Positions 1 through 5,502 of a DNA stretch of 5,503 nt are shown here, one piece after another. Numbering within the stretch: the first letter of the stretch is position 1; the number at the start of each line of letters is the position of its first letter. Made by a program: the position numbers and the translations under genes. Below the pieces are notes generated by a model, which made no database searches, was not told the DNA's origin, and saw only the letters and a list, made by a program, of their open reading frames with translations. Source of the stretch: Deltaproteobacteria bacterium (GTDB lineage Bacteria; Desulfobacterota_C; Deferrisomatia; Deferrisomatales; JACRMM01); assembly GCA_016218905.1 (NCBI GenBank), contig JACRCS010000927.1:1-5503 (forward strand). The letters run 5' to 3'.

Positions 1-40
1 GCTCTCGAATCCCGAACGCCGATGAAGTTGTCGAACTTTT
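1..40 (+). other. spacer upstream of 5S rRNA (presumed 23S-5S spacer)
   Basis: These forty bases precede the 5S gene. They contain no recognisable 23S 3' end, tRNA or promoter. By the usual bacterial rRNA order this would be the 23S-5S spacer, but the 23S gene is outside the window, so that is inference. Confidence 0.5.
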
Positions 41-154
41 TCGGTGGCCACAGCGAGGGGGAGACACCCGTTCCCATTCCGAACACGGCCGTTAAGCCCC
101 TCCGCGCCGATGGTACTGCCGGGGTCACCCGGTGGGAGAGTTGGTCGCCGCCGA
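41..154 (+). rRNA. rrf: 5S ribosomal RNA
   Basis: This is the 5S rRNA of the large ribosomal subunit. The universal bacterial signatures are present in order: CCGAACACGG (79-88), GTTAAGC (91-97), GATGGTACTG (109-118) and GGGAGAG (134-140). The two ends pair as helix I: TCGGTGGC at 41-48 with GCCGCCGA at 147-154, eight pairs including one G-U. The length of about 114 nt is normal. Exact mature ends are inferred from helix I and could be off by a few bases. It is probably the last gene of an rRNA operon whose 23S gene lies to the left of the window, and it is followed 8 bases later by a strong hairpin terminator. Short open reading frames across it are chance. Confidence 0.96.
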
Positions 155-162
155 TCTTTTTT

Positions 163-216
163 GAAAAACCAAACGCCCCTGGCGAGCTCACGCTCCCAGG
201 GGCGCTTTGGTTTTTC
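163..216 (+). terminator. strong hairpin terminator after 5S rRNA, probably bidirectional
   Basis: A 20-bp arm at 163-182 (GAAAAACC...CCCCTGG) is the reverse complement of 196-216 except for one bulged C near 205. The loop is about 13 nt (183-195). The stem has an A-rich outer left arm and a T-rich outer right arm, with a GC core. On the + strand it therefore ends in a T run, and on the - strand the same layout holds (T run at the complement of 164-168, then the complement of the T tract 157-162). It lies 8 bases after the 5S rRNA on one side and downstream of the minus-strand HAD gene on the other, so it likely stops transcription from both. Confidence 0.88.
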
Positions 217-246
217 GGTTTTCGGTTTTCGGTTTTCGGTTCTCGG
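212..246 (+). repeat. tandem heptamer repeat TTTTCGG, five copies
   Basis: Four perfect TTTTCGG units occupy 212-218, 219-225, 226-232 and 233-239, and a fifth, TTCTCGG, occupies 240-246. The array begins inside the T tract of the 5S terminator. Two more units of the same TTNTCGG form lie in opposite orientation at 267-280. It is a noncoding intergenic microsatellite-like repeat, and I know of no function for it. Confidence 0.9.
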
Positions 247-280
247 TAAGGCGCGGGTGATCCTGACCGACAACCGATAA
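233..280. repeat. imperfect inverted repeat made of TTNTCGG heptamers
   Basis: The last two heptamers plus one base of the tandem array (233-247) can pair with 266-280 at 13 of 15 positions across an 18-nt loop (248-265). The two mismatches fall at the third base of each heptamer (235/278 and 242/271), which is the only variable position of the TTNTCGG unit. Both strands would form a stable hairpin here. It may act as a second terminator for the convergent genes or simply reflect repeat expansion in both orientations. Confidence 0.75.
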
Positions 281-288
281 CCTGCTTT

Positions 289-306
289 CACCTCTCCTGA
301 GGGGTG
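289..306 (-). terminator. small hairpin downstream of the HAD gene, possible weak terminator
   Basis: CACCTCT at 289-295 can pair with GGGGTG and its preceding AG at 300-306 (seven pairs, one G-T) around a four-base loop. It lies 33 bases past the stop of the minus-strand HAD gene. No good T run follows on the minus strand, so terminator activity is doubtful. The stronger hairpins further left are better candidates. Confidence 0.3.
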
Positions 307-338
307 CTTTGAACCTCCAATCGACAACCCGCTCGGCT

Positions 339-1037
339 TCAGATCCTCTCCAGCAGTTCGTCCAGCCGGCAGATGCGATCGGCGATGGGCGGCACGGTGC
401 ATTCGCGATCGATGAGGAGGCCGCGCATGCCGGCGGCTCGGGAGCCTTCGATGTCGTCGACGAGGAGGTCCCCGACGTGCAGGACTTCGGCGGGTGGTGC
501 GCCGAGCCGGCGGGCGGCTTCCAGGAAGATGGACGGGTCAGGCTTCTCGGCTCCGAACTCGGCCGAGGTGAGGACGAAGCGGAAGCGCTCGTGGAGGCGG
601 AGCCCGGAGAGCACCTTGTGGAGGCGGCTATCCCAATTCGAGACGATCGCCCCCGGGATGCCCCTCGCCTCGAGCCCCTGCAAGCACGGCTCGACGTCGG
701 GAAAGACTTCCCAGGCCTCCGGCCGCTCGAAGAGGGCGTAGAGGTCCTCGAAGACGCGGTCGAAGACCGGCTCCAGCACGCCCCACAGGCCCACCGCACG
801 GAACGCGTCCGCCACCAGCCCACGCCACCAGGCGCGCTCCCGCGCCGGAGAGTGAGGATTCGATACGCTCCCGACGAAGAACTCCTTCCGGCGAGTGAAC
901 GCCTCGGCGAAGGAGCGGTCGAGGGCGTCGGCTTGGGCCTGGACCCCGTGGGTGCGCGCCACCCGGGCGTACGAGTCCCCGATGGAGACCCTGGAGTGAA
1001 TGAGAGTGTTGCCGGCGTCGAAGAGCACCGCGCGCAT
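339..1037 (-). CDS. HAD-superfamily hydrolase, REG-2/HDHD3-like
   Basis: This 232-residue protein has the Rossmannoid HAD core with a helical cap at about residues 15-100 (subfamily IA layout). The HAD motifs are all placed: motif I FDAGNTLI with nucleophile Asp7, motif II IVSNWD with Ser133, motif III Lys165 in GAEKPDP, and motif IV HVGDLLVDD with Asp190 and Asp194/195. The usual second aspartate of motif I (D-x-D) is a glycine (Gly9). The REG-2-like/HDHD3 branch, which carries FDAxGTL-type motifs and SN(F/W)D, also lacks this residue. The protein is therefore either a phosphatase with altered acid/base chemistry or a non-catalytic HAD. The substrate is unknown. The ATG start is supported by a GAGAGGAGAGG tract ending 8 bases upstream. 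It is separated from the deacylase gene by about 200 bp and so is probably its own transcription unit. A longer reading frame overlapping it in another frame lacks these motifs. Confidence 0.9.
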   Translation of the reverse strand: MRAVLFDAGNTLIHSRVSIGDSYARVARTHGVQAQADALDRSFAEAFTRRKEFFVGSVSNPHSPARERAWWRGLVADAFRAVGLWGVLEPVFDRVFEDLYALFERPEAWEVFPDVEPCLQGLEARGIPGAIVSNWDSRLHKVLSGLRLHERFRFVLTSAEFGAEKPDPSIFLEAARRLGAPPAEVLHVGDLLVDDIEGSRAAGMRGLLIDRECTVPPIADRICRLDELLERI

Positions 1038-1239
1038 CCGGAGTTCCTCTCCTCTCGAGGCTTGGGGGGGAGCCCCGGCCTTCGGCGGAAAGGATAGCTG
1101 AGCACGGGCGGAACTCCAGTGCGGAGGGCGCCTCAGGCGCGGACGGGGCTCCGACGGGGATCAGACGGTCTCCCCGTGGGGCGCTGGGGGCCGGGACGGC
1201 TGCCGGCGCCCGTCCGGTCGGCGGAGGGAGCTGCGGAGG
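1038..1239 (-). other. GC-rich intergenic region between HAD and deacylase genes
   Basis: No gene is supported in this 202-bp gap; the open frames on the minus strand are Arg/Pro-rich and of the sort expected by chance in GC-rich DNA. It holds three short inverted repeats: 1128-1132 with 1136-1140, ACGGGGA 1154-1160 with TCCCCGT 1171-1177, and GGACGG 1194-1199 with CCGTCC 1210-1215. It must contain the end of the deacylase transcript and may hold the HAD promoter. A TATCCT hexamer on the minus strand (complement of 1091-1096) is a possible -10 element, but no convincing -35 is seen. Confidence 0.6.
1154..1177 (-). terminator. hairpin downstream of the deacylase operon, possible terminator without T run
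   Basis: Perfect 7-bp arms ACGGGGA (1154-1160) and TCCCCGT (1171-1177) enclose a 10-nt loop. The hairpin lies about 60 bases past the stop of the minus-strand deacylase. It is not followed by a T tract in either direction, so it is at best an atypical terminator or an RNA 3'-end stabiliser. Position and stem quality are the only support. Confidence 0.3.
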
Positions 1240-2562
1240 TCAGCGCTCCCGGCGCAGCACCGCGTCTGCCGGGCGGTCGTGGAGCTCGATGACGGCGAAC
1301 TGGCGGGCGTCGGCCCCGTTGTACGCCTCCTCGCCTTCGGTGCGGCAGGCGGGACAGCAGCGCCGGGGGAGCTCGATGGTGAGGACCTTTCCCCTCCCGG
1401 CAACAGCGCTCTCCAGCACAACGACTCCGCCACACTCCGAGCAGATGCGCACCCGCTCCGTCTGGTTCTCCGTGATTCCGTCCCCGTCGTAGTAGACCTG
1501 TCGCACGTCCCGGTGGTGGCTCAGGCCGCGAAACGCCTGTTCCCGCAATTCGTCTCTGCGCTTGTACTTGTCGAGCATGATCTCGCAGATTCTCGCCACG
1601 TACTCCTTCGTGCGCTGGCTCTGGTGGAACCGGTCCGGACGGTAGTCCGGCTCAATGACGCGGCTCGAATCGAGTCCGGCCATGGCCAGCAGAATGCCGG
1701 TGTTGACGTACGGGAGCGCGCTCTGGACCGAGTAACCTCCCTCGAGAACCGCGATGTGTGCCTTGAGCTTCCGCGTGATGGCGGCGTAGCCCTGGGCGGT
1801 CACCGCCATGTCGGTGATGGGATCGGTGAAATGGTTGTCTTGGCCCGCCGAGTTGACGATGAGGTCGGGCTTCCAGTCTTCGAGAATGGGCAGCACAAGG
1901 TGGTCGAGGGCGTACAGGACGCCTTCGTCGGTGGTGCCCGGAGGCAGAGGGACGTTGATGGTCGACCCCATGGCGTTGGGGCCGCCCAGCTCATCGGGAA
2001 AGCCCGTGCCCGGGTACAGGGTCCGGCCGTCCTGGTGGATCGAGATGAAGAGCGTGTCGGGGTCGTGCCAGTAGATGTCCTGGGTACCGTCGCCGTGGTG
2101 ACAGTCGGTGTCGACGATCGCCACCCGCAGGTCCCGGAAGTAGCGGCGCAGGTACTCGATCATCACGGCTTCGATGTTGATGACGCAAAAACCCCGCAGC
2201 CCCTGGACCACCCGGCGGGCGTGATGGCCGGGCGGGCGCACCAGGGCGAACGCCCGTTCCACCTCGCCCTCCATGACCTTGCGCGCGGCCGTGATGGCGC
2301 CGCCGGCAGAGATGAGGTGGGAGGTGCTCGCCAGGGCGGCGCTCGACGGAAAACAGGTGTGGACGCGTTCCACGTCTTGGTGGGTCGCGACCTCCGGGGC
2401 GAACTCCTCGATCCCCTCGATGTCCAGCAGCCCCTCCTCGAAGATCTGGTCCCTCGTGTAGAGGAGGCGCTCTTCCCGTTCCGGGTGCGTCGGGCTGATG
2501 GACCAGTCGAACGCGGGGAAGAAGACGATGCCGGTCCGGTGCGGGGCCTTCAAGTCGATCAT
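1240..2562 (-). CDS. HDAC/AcuC-family zinc deacylase with C-terminal zinc-ribbon-like domain
   Basis: This 440-residue protein belongs to the arginase/deacetylase-fold histone deacetylase family, which hydrolyses acetyl-lysine or other acyl-amide bonds with a catalytic metal. The catalytic set is intact: tandem histidines in RPPGHHA (His113-His114), metal ligands Asp153 and His155 in VDTDCHHGDG, third ligand Asp242 in SAGQDNHFTDP, and the transition-state tyrosine Tyr277 in LEGGY. The catalytic domain spans about 5-310. Bacterial AcuC-like members are usually nearer 310-390 residues; here a tail of about 100 residues carries CSEC (374-377) and CCPAC (402-406), a zinc-ribbon-like pair of knuckles. 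No signal peptide or membrane segment is seen, so it is cytoplasmic. The ATG start is preceded by GAGAGG at 6-nt spacing. It begins 10 nt after the ATPase stop and is evidently cotranscribed with it. The substrate cannot be read: acetylated proteins, acetylpolyamines or small amides are all possible. Confidence 0.93.
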   Translation of the reverse strand: MIDLKAPHRTGIVFFPAFDWSISPTHPEREERLLYTRDQIFEEGLLDIEGIEEFAPEVATHQDVERVHTCFPSSAALASTSHLISAGGAITAARKVMEGEVERAFALVRPPGHHARRVVQGLRGFCVINIEAVMIEYLRRYFRDLRVAIVDTDCHHGDGTQDIYWHDPDTLFISIHQDGRTLYPGTGFPDELGGPNAMGSTINVPLPPGTTDEGVLYALDHLVLPILEDWKPDLIVNSAGQDNHFTDPITDMAVTAQGYAAITRKLKAHIAVLEGGYSVQSALPYVNTGILLAMAGLDSSRVIEPDYRPDRFHQSQRTKEYVARICEIMLDKYKRRDELREQAFRGLSHHRDVRQVYYDGDGITENQTERVRICSECGGVVVLESAVAGRGKVLTIELPRRCCPACRTEGEEAYNGADARQFAVIELHDRPADAVLRRER

Positions 2563-2572
2563 GGACGACCTC

Positions 2573-4231
2573 TCACGTCAGCCGGCGTAGAAGCCCGGGG
2601 CGGATCTGCAGCCGGAGGCGGTGGATGTTCCCCGCGTGGGTCGAGCCCTCCACGACCCGAAAGCTCTCCTCTTCCGCGATCTCGACGACCGCTTCCGGAT
2701 CGAGCAGGCCCTTACCCCGGGCCACGGTGCGGAGGGCCTCGGCTGCTTCCTCCTTCGCCTGGGCGAGGGAGTACGAGCGCGGAATCGAGCGGAAGATACC
2801 GGCCTCAGGGATCGAGAGCGTTCCGCCGGCCGTGTCCGCCAGGAGGTTCACCTCCAGATTCACGCGGGAGAGCGCCGCCCCGATCGCGTTCGCCACGTCG
2901 AAATGCTCCGGAACGTGGACGGGCAGGTCGAGTGCCTCCTCCACGTACGGTGCCAGCGCGCGGGCGGGGCCGCCCACGGCCACGGCCCGCCGAGGGCGGA
3001 TCTGGCGATCGGCGAGGAGTTCGTGGATCGTGTAGACGGGCTTGGCATTCACTTCGGCGAGGTAGGCGACGGCCGCCTTTGCGATGACGCCGGCGAGTGC
3101 CTTGAGGACGCGCCGTGCGGTCTCCTCCACCATGAGCCCGAGGCTCTCGGCGATGGGCGTCAGGACCAGGGCCGCCTTCTCTCGGTCGCCGAGCGCCCTC
3201 CCGAGGAGCACGAGCGCGTCGGTGGGAGTCGGATGAGCGCCGCCGAGGGAGGCGGGGGGGCCTAGGCGCCGTGGGCCCACCTTCAAGGCGTCCCCTTCGA
3301 GGCTCACGAGGCTATCGCCACCGGCGCCGGTGGAGCGCGTGTAGAGCGAGCGGATCTGCGTTCGGAAGCGGCCGATCTTTGCGCCCTTCGCTTCGAGCAG
3401 AGGAACCCCGCCGGTGAAGAGGGAGATGTCCGTGGTCGTCCCGCCGATATCGAAGGCGAAGCTGTCGGCCCCCATGTCGTCGAGCGCCGCGGCGCCCATG
3501 ATGCTGGCGGCGGGGCCGGAGAGGGCGGTCTCGGCGGGGTTCCGGACGGAAGCCGCGAGCTGGGTGCCCCCGTCGGCGCGAAGGATGTAGAGCGGGGCGT
3601 GGATGCCGAAGCTCGTGAGCGCCTCTCCGATGGCCTCGATGAACCGCGCGTACCGGCGCCAGACCCCGGCGGAGAGGTAGGCCGTCGCCACCCGGCGCGG
3701 GAAATTGAGCAGCCCGGAGAGCGTGTGCCCCAGAGCGACGTAGTCGAACCGGCCGCCCGCGAGCTCGCCGATCCGAAGCTCGTGCGCCGGGTTCCGCACG
3801 GAGAACTTGCCGACGGCCGCCAGGACCCGCACGCCGCTTCCCGCCATGCGCTCCAGATGGCCTGCCACACCCTCATTGTCGAGCGGAGCGATCTCGCGCC
3901 CCCGGTGATCGATGGCGCCGCCCGCGACGCGGCAGTCGCCGTCGACGAGGAGGCTCGCCGGGTTCATCCCGGGGCCGGCCGTGACGACGAGCCCCGTCTT
4001 TTCCAGCTTCTCCTCGACGACGGCGTTCGTGACGAGCGTCGTGGAGAGGACCACCCGGCTCACGTAGGAGGGCGGGATCTCGTCGAGGAGTTGTTCGAGG
4101 GCCTCCAGCGTGCAGGCCGCGAGGTCGTCGGTGGTGGGGACTTTGACCTTGTGCGCGATCCGGCTTTCGAGGACGGCAACCCCGTCCGTGTGCGTGCCTC
4201 CGACGTCGATGCCGACGTAGACCTCGTTCAT
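2573..4231 (-). CDS. hydantoinase/oxoprolinase subunit-A-type ASKHA ATPase (HyuA family)
   Basis: This 552-residue protein has the two domains of the family: Hydant_A_N at about 3-180 and Hydantoinase_A at about 200-460. Visible are phosphate-1 loop DVGGTHTD (9-16), phosphate-2 loop DIGGTTTD (261-268), STGAGGDS (300-307), and adenosine-side AVGGPARAL (418-426) with VANAIGAA (446-453). Family members use ATP to open cyclic amides such as hydantoins or 5-oxoproline, or act in ketone carboxylases, usually with a HyuB-type partner. No HyuB is present here, and the segment after GGDS is shorter than in classical HyuA, so the reaction is unassigned. It contains only two cysteines (40 and 100). The ATG at 4231-4229 was chosen because GGGGAG lies 6 nt upstream and the N-terminal ATP motif begins at once. 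An in-frame extension to 4939 exists but is a low-complexity shadow of the preceding gene. It overlaps that gene by ATGA. Confidence 0.93.
   Translation of the reverse strand: MNEVYVGIDVGGTHTDGVAVLESRIAHKVKVPTTDDLAACTLEALEQLLDEIPPSYVSRVVLSTTLVTNAVVEEKLEKTGLVVTAGPGMNPASLLVDGDCRVAGGAIDHRGREIAPLDNEGVAGHLERMAGSGVRVLAAVGKFSVRNPAHELRIGELAGGRFDYVALGHTLSGLLNFPRRVATAYLSAGVWRRYARFIEAIGEALTSFGIHAPLYILRADGGTQLAASVRNPAETALSGPAASIMGAAALDDMGADSFAFDIGGTTTDISLFTGGVPLLEAKGAKIGRFRTQIRSLYTRSTGAGGDSLVSLEGDALKVGPRRLGPPASLGGAHPTPTDALVLLGRALGDREKAALVLTPIAESLGLMVEETARRVLKALAGVIAKAAVAYLAEVNAKPVYTIHELLADRQIRPRRAVAVGGPARALAPYVEEALDLPVHVPEHFDVANAIGAALSRVNLEVNLLADTAGGTLSIPEAGIFRSIPRSYSLAQAKEEAAEALRTVARGKGLLDPEAVVEIAEEESFRVVEGSTHAGNIHRLRLQIRPGLLRRLT
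4228..4231 (-). promoter_or_regulatory. ATGA stop/start overlap coupling DUF362 and ATPase genes
   Basis: The TGA of the DUF362/ferredoxin gene and the ATG of the HyuA-type ATPase share four bases. A GGGGAG Shine-Dalgarno sequence for the ATPase lies within the end of the upstream gene, 6 nt before the ATG. This arrangement is typical of translationally coupled genes that make partners in fixed ratio. Confidence 0.85.
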
Positions 4232-5346
4232 GGTCTTCTCCCCTGCGCCGAACGGAACACAGCCCCGAGGCCGCGGCCCGGTATGGCGACGGCCCCCGAC
4301 GGGCAGAGCTCCTGGCAACAATAGCACCGAATGCAGCGTTGCTGCGAGAACTCCGGAGGGGCGCGGTGGACGAGGGCTGCGGCCGGGCACGCGTCCGCGC
4401 AGACGCCGCAGCCGGTGCAGAGGGCGGCCGAGAAGCTCGGGGCCGGAGAGAGCATCCGGCGGACGAGGTCGCGGAGGAAGCCGGGCAGGGGCCAGTCGCA
4501 GGGCGTGCCGTTGGCCGGGCGAAAGCGCATCGGCTCCGCGGAGTCTCCGGCAATCTGGATCTCGGCGGGAACGACCTCGCCCGCGGCGAGGGAGAGGTGC
4601 ACCGTCGGGACCCGAGCCGGGGGAAAGCCCGAGAGCCGGGTCGCCTCCCAATCGAGGGCCGCCGGGCTCGCGGAGGCGAGAAGGAGCCCTCTCGGGATCG
4701 GACGGCCGCGGCTCGGCCCCTCTCCGTCCATGGCCACGACGCCGTCGAGCAGGTTCAGGGCCGGCGCGAGCACCTCGCAGAGCCCCAGGAGCTGTCGGGC
4801 GAAGCCATCCGGATCGCGGCCCGAGCGGAAGTGGGCCCTGATCTTTCGCTTTCCCGGGACGCATCCGAACAGGTTCTTGACGCTGAGCGTCAGGCCCATC
4901 ATCGCGTGGGTCTTCCACTTGGCCACATTCCAGAGCCACGGGGCCTCCAGCGCCGCACGTGCCACTTCGAGTTGCCGGTACGCCGACCCCGAGACAGGCA
5001 CCGCCTCCTCGTCTCCCAGATCGAGCAGCGGAACGCCGTGCCTGCGACAGACCTCCAGGATGCCGGCGACGCGGGCGACGCGCCGGACGGCACCGAGTCC
5101 CGGAGAGTCGCCCACGACGGCTTTGGCCCCGAGATCGGAGGCGACGCGGAGGAGGGCGTCCAAGACGGCGGGATGGGTCGTCACGGCGGCGTCGGCCGGG
5201 TGGGCGGCGAGCAGGTTCGGTTTGACGAGCAACGGCTCGCCCGAACGCGCAAACCTCTCTGGGCCGCCGAGGAGCTCGAGCGATCGCTCCACGGCCCGAC
5301 CGACTTCCGCATAAGCGGCGCAGGAGACGCGGGCGACGATAGTCAT
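4228..5346 (-). CDS. DUF362 protein with C-terminal 2x[4Fe-4S] ferredoxin domain
   Basis: This 372-residue protein has an N-terminal DUF362 domain (about 1-300) and a ferredoxin domain (about 305-355). DUF362 signatures seen are VKPNLL (41-46), GDSPG (79-83), NVAKWKTHAMMGLTLSVKN (140-158) with the following LFGC, and MDGEGP (207-212). The ferredoxin has two complete CxxCxxCxxxCP sets: Cys310, 313, 316, 320 and Cys338, 341, 344, 348. An extra Cys343 sits inside the second set. It should bind two [4Fe-4S] clusters and move electrons in the cytoplasm; no signal peptide or TAT motif is seen. The DUF362 domain's reaction and the electron partner are unknown. Its stop overlaps the start of the HyuA-type ATPase by ATGA, which predicts translational coupling. 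The ATG start agrees with the conserved N-terminal strand, but no good Shine-Dalgarno sequence precedes it, so the start is somewhat less certain than for its neighbours. Confidence 0.92.
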   Translation of the reverse strand: MTIVARVSCAAYAEVGRAVERSLELLGGPERFARSGEPLLVKPNLLAAHPADAAVTTHPAVLDALLRVASDLGAKAVVGDSPGLGAVRRVARVAGILEVCRRHGVPLLDLGDEEAVPVSGSAYRQLEVARAALEAPWLWNVAKWKTHAMMGLTLSVKNLFGCVPGKRKIRAHFRSGRDPDGFARQLLGLCEVLAPALNLLDGVVAMDGEGPSRGRPIPRGLLLASASPAALDWEATRLSGFPPARVPTVHLSLAAGEVVPAEIQIAGDSAEPMRFRPANGTPCDWPLPGFLRDLVRRMLSPAPSFSAALCTGCGVCADACPAAALVHRAPPEFSQQRCIRCYCCQELCPSGAVAIPGRGLGAVFRSAQGRRP

Positions 5347-5430
5347 GGCCGGGTGGCTCGGGTTTCTTCGATGGTCGCGCCTAGACCAAAAGGGGGACCA
5401 AAGAGACCAGAGACGCGAAAGGGTCGCACG
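5347..5430 (-). other. intergenic region upstream of the DUF362 operon with GACCA repeats
   Basis: This 84-bp stretch precedes the three-gene minus-strand cluster. The pentamer GACCA occurs three times on the + strand (5384-5388, 5396-5400, 5405-5409), giving TGGTC three times on the coding strand at 9- and 12-bp steps. No convincing -35/-10 promoter, terminator or ribosome binding site is visible. If the operon has its own promoter it should be here or just upstream. Confidence 0.4.
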
Positions 5431-5502
5431 TCAGAGAGCCGGCTTGTCGTCATGCTCCCGCTGCTCGATTACCCGGTGTGCCGGCTCCGTGCCCCGCGCG
5501 AA
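5431..5502 (-). CDS. possible C-terminal end of an upstream gene (partial)
   Basis: On the minus strand one frame is open from the window edge to a TGA at 5433-5431 and encodes about 23 residues, beginning FARGTEPAHR and ending HDDKPAL. The residue mix is charged and protein-like, and about 19 of 23 codons end in G or C, matching the neighbours. The orientation agrees with the operon downstream, 84 bp away. The other two minus frames are closed by stops. The family cannot be recognised from so short a piece. A + strand frame starting with ATG at 5452 is also open to the edge, so this call is tentative. Confidence 0.4.
   Translation of the reverse strand, partial: FARGTEPAHRVIEQREHDDKPAL

Noticed and set aside
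22..280. Two small + strand open frames over the 5S region
   Set aside because: They cover the 5S rRNA, its terminator and the repeat array, and have no coding signal.
212..280. CRISPR-like array
   Set aside because: The units are 7 bp and directly abutting with no unique spacers. This is a microsatellite-type repeat, not a CRISPR.
188..1105. 305-codon minus frame overlapping the HAD gene
   Set aside because: It is a different frame from the HAD motifs, Ser/Arg/Pro-rich, and runs through the heptamer repeat at its end. It is a shadow.
1038..1435. Small minus-strand open frames around the deacylase 3' end
   Set aside because: They are low-complexity Arg/Pro/Ser-rich frames overlapping the zinc-ribbon coding region, with no start signals.
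1279..3087. 602-codon open frame on the + strand across the deacylase and ATPase genes
   Set aside because: It is antisense to two genes with intact catalytic motifs, shows no domain of its own, and its second half is Arg/Gly/Pro-rich. Long antisense frames are common in DNA with high GC at third positions.
4232..4939. N-terminal extension of the HyuA-type ATPase in the same frame
   Set aside because: The 236 extra residues are Arg/Pro/Gly-rich and are a frame shadow of the DUF362 gene. The ATP motif starts right after the ATG at 4231, which has a good ribosome binding site.
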